Positions 22,057 through 31,683 of a stretch of DNA of 64,000 bases are shown piece by piece. The position numbers and the translations under genes were made by a program. The notes under the pieces are model-generated. The model did no database searches. It saw nothing but the letters and a program-made list of their open reading frames with translations, and was not told where the DNA came from. This DNA comes from Tuctoria greenei (taxonomy: Eukaryota > Streptophyta > Magnoliopsida > Poales > Poaceae), in NCBI GenBank assembly GCA_036927565.1, contig JAYESD010000001.1, forward strand, positions 112,325,110 through 112,389,109, read 5' to 3'. Numbering within the stretch: position 1 is the stretch's first letter; every line of letters starts with the position of its first letter.

Positions 22057-24599
22057 CTGCTGAATTAATGTTGGAATAGCAAGTGTGAGCACATGTCGTA
22101 CTCAGCAAGTGTGGGAAGGTATGACATGTAGCTTAAAAAAGAATGATATAAATGGCTCATTGCAAAAAAAAAAACAAATTTTCATTCTCAAAAGTCAAAA
22201 AGCAACTTAATATTTCTAAGTGAGGTCAGACATAACCCAAATAACCAGCAATTCCATATCCAGGTCCATCAATTACCATTCTCAACCATTAAATAACCAT
22301 TCAACTAACCATAACCATTAACATTTGACCATAATCATCCATATCCAATTAACCAAAACCCAATACATAAACCATTCCCAATTCCAACCAATATCCAACA
22401 GTCAAGTTCATAGTTCTAATCATGTGAGGGTCCAAATTGCTCATGACCAGGAGCACGGCTATCATGATAGTTTTGCACACTCTGCAGAAGTTGCACCACT
22501 TTACCCACAAGTTTGTGATTTCATCACCTTTCAGTGACTAAGGAAACTCATTTATATCATCGCACACTTCCATCGGTGTGTGGCCAAGAGATCACAAATT
22601 ATCCTTTACAAAGGGATTACCAACATGTGCAGACACACTAAGGTTTCACTGGATATGATGTCTCACAACTGAGCACATCCATCCAAGGGCCCCCTCTTGT
22701 GCCATTCGGATCCGAGAGCAATCCTGCCACTATTGCAAACACAACCGACTCACATTCCCTGATCCTCCAAATGATCCGAATAGTACTGGCAATACACCTT
22801 ATTAATTGGCTAAGCCACTCCATAATGACCCTCTGGTGGCACAGTCGAATCATAGGTGGTTGCTCCATGAACCGATCCTTAGATCCAAAACAAGCAAAAC
22901 CACCATAACAACCAACCCATTCTGCATAACTGGCTTGCTTAGATCCCTAGGTTCTATGTTGCTAAGGGTCATTATCAACATTTCACATAGTTCTCAATAA
23001 CAAGTTCATAATTAGGTTATTTAGTTCTTCCCATACCCAATTAAGCAAAGCGAGGCAAAACTATAAAATACTCGTCCCGACTCTCTTTACTACATCCCAA
23101 GCAACAATGCCGGACAAAAATGTCTAGTAAACTCCTACTCAAGGGTTTTCTCATCAAATTGACACAAGCATGCAAGTTTGAAATAAAAAAATTCAAAAAC
23201 AAGATCAAAATGTTCAAGGGCACTTGCCTTGCTCCGGTGGCTGGTTTGGATCGAGTGTTTCGAAGTTCTAGTGTTGAAAATCCTCATAAGTACCCTCTAG
23301 AGCGTTTCCTTCTATTTCGTGCGGCAAACATGCGAAGCAACATTGCAATCAATGAATGCTCATATATTAAACAATATGCCATGATATGCATGAATGAGGC
23401 AATTATGGTGTAACACATGTTATTAAGTTACTACTATTGCTCACTAATTGGGTTACAACTAGGTTTTACGTGTTTACGTAGGTTTTGGGTCATTTCTGGA
23501 GAATTGGTGGAAGTTTGAGGGATTTCTGGAATTCAGACACCGGACTAGTCCGCACTGGCACCAGACATGTCTACTGCTAGACTGGACTAATCCCCAGTGG
23601 TCTAGGGTTTGGCAAAATTTCCTGCTAGGGCATGGCTTGATTCGAGTAGGGGGCCAAATATTACGTGGAAAGTTGGATCTAGGGTATTTATCGTGATTGT
23701 AACGGTTCAACAATCATAGATTGAGCGTAGCATGCGAATTGGATGTCTAGATCTTTTTGATGACGAATCGGCAGCCAGACGTAGATAGAGATGATGTTGT
23801 TGAAGGCTTGATGAAGAAGAACGCAGCAGCGTAGAAGCGACGAAGATCTTGCTAGTTCCTCCTTCTTCTTCCTTCCCTTCCTTCTTCCCTTCCTCCTTCT
23901 TCCTCTTTGCGACTAGAGCTTTCTCACTCGAACGGTGGCTCATGATGCAATGCATGGCGGTGTGGATTTTCTCACGTAGGCAGGAGTTAGAGGAGGGATT
24001 TGGTTTCTTATATAAGGAAGGAGAGGTGGGGTTGGGGTGGAATCCCATTGGGACTCGGTGGGAATGGGTGTGGCCTTGGTGGGGTCCCACTCGGGCTCCT
24101 TGAGGGTGGGGCACGATGTTCTTGGGTCTAATTATCTCAAACACTAATAAAACCACCGTGGAGGAAAATTTGAATCCGAGTCAAAACCCTAAATACCGAA
24201 CTAGTCCATTTTACACCTGACAAGTCCGATTTCTATTTGTGCGCACAACAGAGTAGTCCGTTGTGGAGTGGACAAGTCTATTGTCCTTATGCAAGAAAGG
24301 GTATTCGGACTAGATTGAAAATCTTTGGACAAAGTCTGCAGTTGAACATTAGCATTATTAGACTAGTCTGAACAAAAACAGACAAGTCCACTGCTCAGAA
24401 GATAATGATTTGAGTCTGTGCAGGTTGGGTTCACCGGACTTGTCTGGGGTTGGAGCGGACAAGTCCATGACCTGGATCAGTCTTGACATGTTCTATTGCC
24501 TTTAACATCTTTTAATTCTTGTTCATTTTTGTATTGTTTCATGTTTACCATTTATGGGGATGAATGAAATGCATGATAATGAAAAATGAGGGTGTTACA
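22057..24599 (-). repeat. E3 3' LTR, cut at its 3' end by E2
   Basis: 2543 bp, minus-strand start TGTAACACCC at 24599. It includes a TATA-like TATATAA on the minus strand near 24009-24015. Between about 23530 and 24470 it carries many dispersed GGACTAGTCC and GACAAGTCC motifs. No gene seen; the ORFs here look accidental. Confidence 0.8.
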
Positions 24600-24612
24600 A
24601 ACCTACCCCCTT
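24600..24612 (-). other. E3 polypurine tract
   Basis: AAGGGGGTAGGTT on the minus strand directly before TGTAACACCC. Confidence 0.8.
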
Positions 24613-24639
24613 AAAATTAATCTTGTCCTCGTGATTCGA

Positions 24640-25496
24640 TGAAATAGATAAAAGATGAGGGAATTCCTTCTTGAGATCATCTTCACGCTCCCATGTGGCT
24701 TCAAACTCAGTGTGGTGGTTCCATTGTACTTTGCACCATCAAATCACCTTGTTTCTTGAGACCCTCTCTTTTGTATAAAAGATTTTAATAGGTTGCTCAA
24801 TAGATCAATTCCTTTTTAAGTTCCAATTCGTCTAGGGGCACTCATTATTCCGGCACTCTTAGACACTTCTTGAGTTGAGACAGGTGGAACACATCATGCA
24901 CATCAGAAAGTTGTGCCGACATCTCCAGTTGATATGCTACTTTTCCATGTTTGTCCAAAATCATGAATGGTCTAATGTAGCGGGGTGCCAACTTGACTTT
25001 AACATTGAATCGCTTGTGGCCTCGAATGGGCGATACCTTGAGATACACGAAGTCTGCCACTTCAAAAGCTAAGTCTATTCATCTATTATCCGCATAGCCT
25101 TTTTGATTGGACTGGGCAACCTTCAAGTTCTTGCGAATTATCTAGAGTTGTCTTTTGGCATCCTGTATCACATCAGGTCTAAATACTTGGGTTTCTCCTA
25201 TCTCATTTCTAGAACAGGGGTATCCTACAACTTCTTCCATACTTTTCATAAGGCGACATCTTCAGACTAGCTTGGTAGTCCTTATTGTATGTGAATTTGA
25301 CATATCTCAGACTTTTATCCCATCTTTTTCCGTACTTTAATACACATTCTCTCAACATGTCTTCCAATATCTGATTTGTCCTTTCGGTTTGTCCGTCCGT
25401 TTGGGGATGATATGCAGAACTAAGTTTATTTGGGTTCCCATGTACTTGTGCAATTTCTACCAAAACCTAGAGGTAAATTGATAACCTCTATCGTAT
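24640..25496 (-). pseudogene. E3 integrase C-terminal half and chromodomain
   Basis: Fragments in more than one frame. A chromodomain lies around 24658-24737 (CKVQWNHHTEFEATWERED). The region before it (24845-25060) has FVYLKVSPIRGHKRF and VFHLSQLKKCLRVPE. The integrase core (25209-25463) has SSAYHPQTDGQTERTNQ, with the last catalytic E. Several stops and frameshifts. It is truncated in the core by E4 at 25497, and the N-terminal integrase, RT and gag of E3 are not in the window. Confidence 0.85.
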
Positions 25497-28197
25497 TGTA
25501 GGATCGAAGAGCACGTGAAAAGTTGCCAAAAGCGGGGTGAATGGTAGATTTAAAAACTTTTGAGCGGAAGCTATGAAAACCACTCGGCAGAAAACTAATC
25601 TAATAAGGGAACTGTGTGTGCGATTGATCTAAATGATTTCAACCATGAAAAAACAATTATATATTGTATATAATCAAGTCACGAAGACACAACAATAGGA
25701 ATCACGAGAAATAGTCGAGTAAAACTCAAGTTATGACCAAAACCCTAAGCGAACGTCAATCTGTTCTAACAGAGAGTAAATATATCTGTTACGCTGAAAG
25801 AAACTCGTGTAACTAAGAAACCACAAATCCAATGATCGTGAAAATTTCAAACATGATAGACTATTGAGTTGTTAAGACAACACAAAAAAATCACGTCAAT
25901 TGGATCTGTAAAACTCGAGTTACGATCAAAACAATGAAGAAAGGTTAGTAGGACGAGATAAATTGACGAAAACAAGTCGGACGAACAAGGCACAAAAGCT
26001 CCTGTAAAGTACAAATTTTATTGATCAAAACATAAGAGGAACAGCCCCAAAGTTGTGTACGACGAGCTCTGGCCTCACTTCTTATATAACCAGCCCTTAG
26101 GCCAACTCAATCCTAACTAGGACTCTAATCCTACTCAGTTTCATCTGAAACTTTCCATAACTGCTCAAGACTCTTCCATACGCAGATAGAAGCAATCTTA
26201 AGACTTCCAAACATTTTAGGAACATCTCAAACATTTTTAAAATAACTAAACTTTGTGCTCACCATGAAAATTAACCAAAACAAACTCTAAACTTTCCATA
26301 TACGAACCATAATCACCTCAGCCGCAGCCTGAGGCATAATCCAGCCGGTTGGGCCTTTCCGGCCACATCTTCATGTCCATATTTCTTCATCACGCCTTGG
26401 AACAAATTTGTCACGTCCATGCACCCCTTGCACACATGCAAACAATTTCCAACGACCTCAACGATACCTTCGTATGCATTGTTCTTGACCCGAACATATT
26501 GCGTGGCCTCCCGATCAACTTAACCATAATTCCTCCCGAACTTGGTTATTGAACCTCATCTTCTCCCTATGACTAGTTCAATAGATCTTGTTGTCATTCA
26601 TGTCTTGAACTCAAGGAACAACTGCACATGATCAAACAACAAATCTTTGCAAGCCCAAGTCCTCGACTTAACTCTGGTTAGTCCGAAAAATACAAAACCT
26701 TAGGTGAGCACCTCAAATAAGCATGTTGCAAACTATAGCAATGTAATACCAGCCTTAACCACCAAAATACACCAAAAATATATTAAGAGAATACTAAGCA
26801 AACATTTTATAAGCCAAAAAGTAAGTTTAAAGGATTGCAAATTAAAAACAGATCCACCGCACAATTATTTCAGCCAATAAAACTATCGAATAGATCAAAA
26901 GCGGCGCTGCAATGTAAATGCAAAAGATAAAATATTCCAATATGAAACTCATGTGCAAATCACGTGTCGGAAAGTTCGGACAGTCCTAACCATGTAATGA
27001 GTAAACGTTACTCCTGGAAATACTCCCACCCGCTGAGTCACGTGAAGCTCATGTGAGTGAAAGTTCGGACAACCCAAAGCGTGAAACACGTGCAACTCAA
27101 GTGAGAAAAGGTTTGGACAATTCAAAATGGGTGTTTCAACAATATTTAAAACTTTGAATGTAAACCCTCATTTTTATTCGAATTGCCAATGTATTCATCA
27201 CACATAGGTCTCACAATTTCTGCCTTGATGAATGCATTGGCAACACTATTTGGAAACCGAACATTGGCTTATTCACATGAAATGTTTTGAAAACAAATTT
27301 CTCCCCCTTTGTAAATCAGAAATCAAATGAGAAGAAACCGAAAATTCTCCCCCGAAGGATGTACACCCCCCTCAGAAGAATCATGTCAAAATACTCGCGA
27401 ATGTGCAATGTGTGATCAATTTCTCCTCTTTGATAATGTATTCAGCAAGATACAAAAGAGAAATTTTAATTTGTTATGAGCATACTATGACATACTATGA
27501 CATATACATATAAAACAAAGCTCCAAGCCATACTATCAAGTAACTTGCACTATCACATCAATGAAATACAATAGTGTAAGCCATGCTAGAGATCAACTGC
27601 AATTTTCCAAGTTATGCAAGTCATGATCTTACAAACTCAACTATTTCAAAACTTAAAAGCATGACACATGTTTTTTTATTTTTAAGAACAAATTTTGATC
27701 ATACGATATTTAAAAGAGATTATATGCCGCGTCAGTCTTATCCTAACCAACCAAGCCAAACTTATATAATTTGACAATCAGAAGCTTAAGGACATGGTTT
27801 TAGTCATACACAACTCTTTTCAAGTTCATATCAAATTGCAATGATAAGCAGACTCAAAAGAAGAAGTCCGATGCATGCGTATTCTCTTGATCTTTTTAGA
27901 TTTTTATTTGATTATAAAAGCTCAACATGTGGGATATTGATTGATTATTTTTTCATGATTAAAAGCACTTGTGAGCATGCAACAAGTTCAAAACAGCAAC
28001 AAAATTCAATCATGACCATATTTTGTGTAAGTAATTATTCGAATTACTAGTTATGGCAAAAACTATAAAATGTATAACACGAGTAATGTAGTAAGAACTT
28101 TCAGTATGTAAAAGGAATCACAAAGTCATATATGTATGAACCACTTATGCTCATATTATTTTTAATTTCAGATTCACACATAGACTTTCCAAGTTGC
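25497..28197 (-). repeat. E4 3' LTR
   Basis: Plus-strand left end TGTAGGATCGAAGAGCACGT, right end near CCAAGTTGCA (minus-strand start TGCAACTTGG). It contains TATATAA on the minus strand at 26084-26090. AT-rich, with no gene. Confidence 0.75.
26084..26090 (-). promoter_or_regulatory. TATA box in E4 LTR
   Basis: TATATAA on the minus strand, conserved at 44149-44155 (plus) in the copia fragment in E5 and at 60954-60960 in E7. Confidence 0.6.
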
Positions 28198-28208
28198 AAA
28201 ACTCCCCC
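28198..28208 (-). other. E4 polypurine tract
   Basis: TGAGGGGGAGTT-like tract on the minus strand just before the LTR start. The exact edge is uncertain by a few bases. Confidence 0.65.
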
Positions 28209-28274
28209 TCAGTTTAAGCTATGAGGATGCATAACTCCTATTTCACTATGAATGAAACAAAAACGAGTGAAATC

Positions 28275-28415
28275 TTAAGGTTTTGTAAAAATGTCAGCTA
28301 ATTGTTCTTCGATATCTACATAGTAAAGCAGAATATTTTCTTTTTCAACATTATCATGGAAAAAGTGATACCTAATATTAATGTGTTTTGTTATAAAATG
28401 TTGCACGGAGTGATG
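28275..28415 (-). pseudogene. E4 copia RNase H C-terminal end
   Basis: Encodes the classic copia RNase H tail: SVQHFITKHINIRYHFF, then LLYYVDIEEQLADIFTKP. Only the last about 45 codons survive. The sequence loses copia similarity close to 28415. Confidence 0.88.
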
Positions 28416-28947
28416 TGATATGTGGGCCGTTGGATCGGGAGGCATCGGACGGTGGAGTTCTGAGTCCGGGGAGCGATATGTGGACGAGGCAGCAAACCAA
28501 TCAGGATCGACCAAACGGGACACTAGCAGCTGGAGAAGTGCTTTTATTTTTTGTTGAGCATACAACATTATGGGCCATTTGCTCGGTGGCCAGCGAGAGG
28601 CCCACACACTCGTAATGTGAGATCAGATGAGATGCAATGGCCATGAGCCCATCGGGAAGGAAATGGGCTGTCAGGCCATCAGGAAGGTAACAGACCTGTA
28701 TTCAGGGTCCAAAATGCCAAAACAGGCTCATACTGAATACAAGTGGCATCTTATCCGCACACGTACTCGTGTCTATAGGCACGCGAACACCAGTATCGCC
28801 TCGCGTCAAGGAAAAAACACATGAGTGAATATGGGGAGAGAGAACCATCAACGAGAGATTCACATAGCTCCCGACCCAGATCTGCGGAACGCAATCCAAC
28901 CTCATCGGCAGCGGAGGCGCAGACCACCGTGCCTTCGAGCGTGCGGG
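28416..28947. other. GC-rich non-element flank left of E8, possible displaced promoter
   Basis: No ORF with recognisable homology. It contains promoter-like text such as GGCCGTTGGATC and an ACCAATCAGGA (CCAAT-box) motif, and lies directly against the outer edge of the E8 3' LTR. Because E8 abuts the 5' UTR of the host gene at 49.6 kb on its other side, this may be the gene's original upstream region. That is inference: no target duplication survives to prove contiguity. Confidence 0.4.
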
Positions 28948-29344
28948 TGTAAGTAATAGTCAATTGATTCCGGAAATCGATCACTCTCCAACGATAACTA
29001 CGACAGAAATCTGGACAACAATCGTACACACGAAGATCAGCGGGAAAACGAAATCAACACAAGGAATAGATATGCAGAACCGGACAGAGGATCCCGTGTT
29101 CGTATTTCTCTCAGGCACCAACTTGTTCTACAAGTTCATTTGGGAAGAAGAAGTAGGGAGAGAGGAGATGGAGGTGGGAATAACAGAATGATTCTTCGCT
29201 ACTCATCATGGCGCGCTTCCTTGCCTCTTATACCTGCCAGGGCCTTGGGCTTCTTCTGAATTTGAATTACTCTTCATGGGCCGGCCCATTTCCTCCTGCG
29301 TTCTCCTCTTCACTCCGAGTCGCGCCTTTGTCTGAGTTGTTACA
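28948..29344 (-). repeat. E8 3' LTR
   Basis: 397 bp, plus-strand TGTAAGTAATAG to GAGTTGTTACA, direct repeat of 49175-49565. Confidence 0.93.
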
Positions 29345-30891
29345 GGACCCCCTCCTGAAGAGTCAGCTTGTCCCCAAGCTGTAGCCGCCGGAAATGGTGC
29401 CTTGACGACGTGGAAATCCTCCCAGGTGGCCATATCAGTAGGTAAGCCACACCACTGGATCAAAACTTGAGTGATAGCAGAATTTCACTTTTTAACCAAG
29501 CAACGGTCCAAGTTTTTCAGAGGAGTGAGATCCTTCACATCTGACTCAGGAATCACCGGCAGAGTAGAATAGACAGGAGTATAATTTGGAGTGAAATCCT
29601 TCAGTTGAGAGACATGAAACACCGGGTGGATCTGACTTGAGGCTGGTAAATCGAGGTGATAAGCAGCAGAACCCACCTTCTTGAGAATAGTGAAAGGGCC
29701 ATAATAGTTATAAGCTAATTTGGGGCAAGAAAGATTAACCAATGAACTCTGGGCATAAGGTTGAATATTGAGAAGTACTTGGTCTCCAACCGAGAAAGAG
29801 CGTTCAGATCTGTGGCGATCAGCAAACAATTTCATTTTGTTTTGAGCCTTCAGTAGTTGCTCTCGTAATAAAGCAGAGAAGATCTGACATTCCTTAAGTA
29901 ATTCCATGACATCTAGACTATCAGCAGAACTCACAGATGGGCATCCCATAGCAGGAGGATCAATACCATATAAGGCTTTGTAAGGTGAACACTGCAGTGA
30001 TGAGTGAAAGGAAGTATTATACCACAATTCAGCTAGAGGAAGCCATTTGTTACACTTGTTTGGCGTATGATGCACAACACAACGAAGAAACATTTCTAAA
30101 CATTGGTTGACACGTTCAGTCTGGCCATCACTTTGAGGATGATAAGCCGAGCTCAACTGCAGACCAACATTTAACATCTTGAACAATTGAGACAAAAACT
30201 GACTTGTGAAGATCCTGTCTCGGTCAGACACAATTGTTCTTGTGATGCCATGGAGCTTGACGATATTATCCAAAAAGACTTGAGCCACTGAAGCAGCAGT
30301 GAATGGATGTTTCAGGGAAATGAAGTGGGCATATTTGGTTAAACGGTCCACCACTACAAGAATGACAGTGAATCCCTGAGACGATGGAAGGCCTTCGATA
30401 AAGTCCATGGAAATATTAGACCAAGCCACTGAGGGTACAACCAATGGTTCAAGAAGTCCAAGATACTTGCAAAGCTGGTGTTTGGCCTGTTGACACACCG
30501 TGCATTGTTTCATAATGGATTCAACATCTGCAAACATAGTATGCCAGTGAAACAGTTTCTGCAGGCATTGGAATGTAGCTTGAATACCGGAGTGACCTCC
30601 CATCGCAAAGGAGTGGAACACTGCAATCAGTTTGGTCTGAACCGCAGTATTGTTGCCCACCCACACTTTATTTTTGAAGCGAATAATACCATCCATCAAA
30701 GAATATCCTTTCGAATTTGGACTGACCACCGAGAGTTCAGTAAGGAGTGATTGAGCCACAGCATCATTGTGATAAGTATTGACAATTTCCTGTACCCACA
30801 CAGGTAACACTGCAGACATAGCAAAGTGGTGGCCTACACGAGACAAGGCATCAGCAACCTTGTTGTCTGATCCTTTCTTATACATAAACAA
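29206..30891 (-). pseudogene. E8 integrase and chromodomain
   Basis: 468 open codons followed, after one TGA (29487-29485), by more in frame to 29206. Integrase has the zinc finger (GGHSG, then C-x2-C in CTVCQQ), and the DDE residues in SMDFIEGLP, IVSDRD and GQTERVNQ. The chromodomain follows (LIQWCGLPTDMATWEDF). The open frame continues past the PPT and about 138 bp into the 3' LTR. It is frameshifted near 30885 from the RNase H ORF. Confidence 0.92.
29345..29356 (-). other. E8 polypurine tract
   Basis: AGGAGGGGGTCC on the minus strand next to the 3' LTR. The pol frame reads through it. Confidence 0.85.
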
Positions 30892-31683
30892 AAGTCAGAC
30901 CAGCTAACTTCCTCATGGCCTTCTTTTGCAGCTCAGTAGATAAACTCTGGCTTTGGATATGACAGAGGCCCTGGTGATCTGTTTTAATAACAAAAGGCTT
31001 TCCCTGAAGATAATGACACCATTTGTCCACAGCTAATAAGACTGCTAAAAACTCATTTGCATAAGTGGATAGTTTTTGATGTGCAACACTAAGGCCTTTG
31101 CTTAAGTAAGCCACCGGATGTCCCTCTTGGACCAAGACTGCACCTACCCCTAAATCACAAGCATCTGTTCCAACCAAGAAGTCCTTGTGAAAGACAGGAA
31201 AAACCAAAACAGGGGTTGATGCCATAGCAGTTTTCAGACTGTCAAATGCCTGCTGTGGCTGCTCAGTCCAAGAGAATGTTTTATGATGAAGGAGATTAGT
31301 CAAAGGTTTAGCTATGATACCATAGTGTCTGACAAACTTACTATAGTAGCCAGTAAGGCACAAGAATCCTCTCAGCTCAGTGAAATTTTGTGGTACAGGC
31401 CACTGTAACATAGCAGCAGTTTTGGCTGGGTCAGTAGCCACTCCATGTTCAGAGATAATATGCCCTAAGTAGGACAGTTGCTTCTGAGCAAAGGAACATT
31501 TCTTCAGCTTCACACACAGCTTGTGGTGCTGCAACCTCTGAAAAATGAGCTCCAGATGTGAAAGATGATCTTCCATCGATTTACTAAAGACCAATATATC
31601 ATCCATGAAAACCAATATAAACTGCCCCATATAATTAGCAAATATATTGTTCATAAGACACTGGAAGGTGGCTGGGGCATTGT
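30878..31683 (-). pseudogene. E8 RT C-terminal half and RNase H
   Basis: Starts at the E5 insertion point inside RT (just after the LTNAPATF region), then FMDDILVFSK with the catalytic aspartates, connection, and RNase H (TDACDLGVGAVL, IKTDHQGL). Uninterrupted for 258 codons. The N-terminal half of the same RT is at 46764-46988. Confidence 0.93.
31679..31683. other. Target-site duplication of E5, left copy
   Basis: ATTGT directly before the E5 LTR. The right copy at 46764-46768 is ATTGG, so 4 of 5 match. The E8 reading frame predicts ATTGG, so the left copy is the mutated one. Confidence 0.8.

Larger units (their letters stand above)
22057..25496 (-). mobile_element. E3: old Ty3/gypsy element, 3' LTR plus integrase remnant
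   Basis: 3' LTR (24599 to 22057, cut by E2), PPT, chromodomain and integrase pieces up to 25496, where copia E4 begins. The LTR starts TGTAACACCC like E5's, and internal blocks (for example 22080-22140 versus E5 34590-34640) align in the same order. On that comparison about 0.3 kb of LTR end is missing beyond E2. This is the outermost visible host of the left nest. Confidence 0.82.
25497..28415 (-). mobile_element. E4: Ty1/copia 3' end (SIRE/Maximus-like), LTR plus end of RNase H
   Basis: On the minus strand: end of RNase H (28415-28275), PPT, then a 3' LTR (28197-25497) ending CGATCCTACA. The LTR matches the copia LTR at 43.5-44.76 kb (inverted) and the partial LTR at 60354-61062. It inserted into the E3 integrase in the same orientation. 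Everything upstream of the RNase H end is missing. The SIRE/Maximus assignment rests on the LTR of about 2.7 kb and GGGGGAGAA-type tracts, and is moderate. Confidence 0.8.

Noticed and set aside
23707..24156. 149-codon minus-strand ORF with KKEEGKKEG text
   Set aside because: Lies in E3 LTR sequence with a CT/GA-rich tract; no domain or splice context.
26349..26552. 67-codon plus-strand ORF with similarity to a minus-strand ORF at 43627-43887
   Set aside because: Both are the same copia LTR segment in opposite orientation; conserved LTR DNA, not a protein.
28948..29029. Start of a minus-strand ORF (28751-29029) as a gene
   Set aside because: Crosses the E8 LTR boundary and the same LTR text recurs at 49175.
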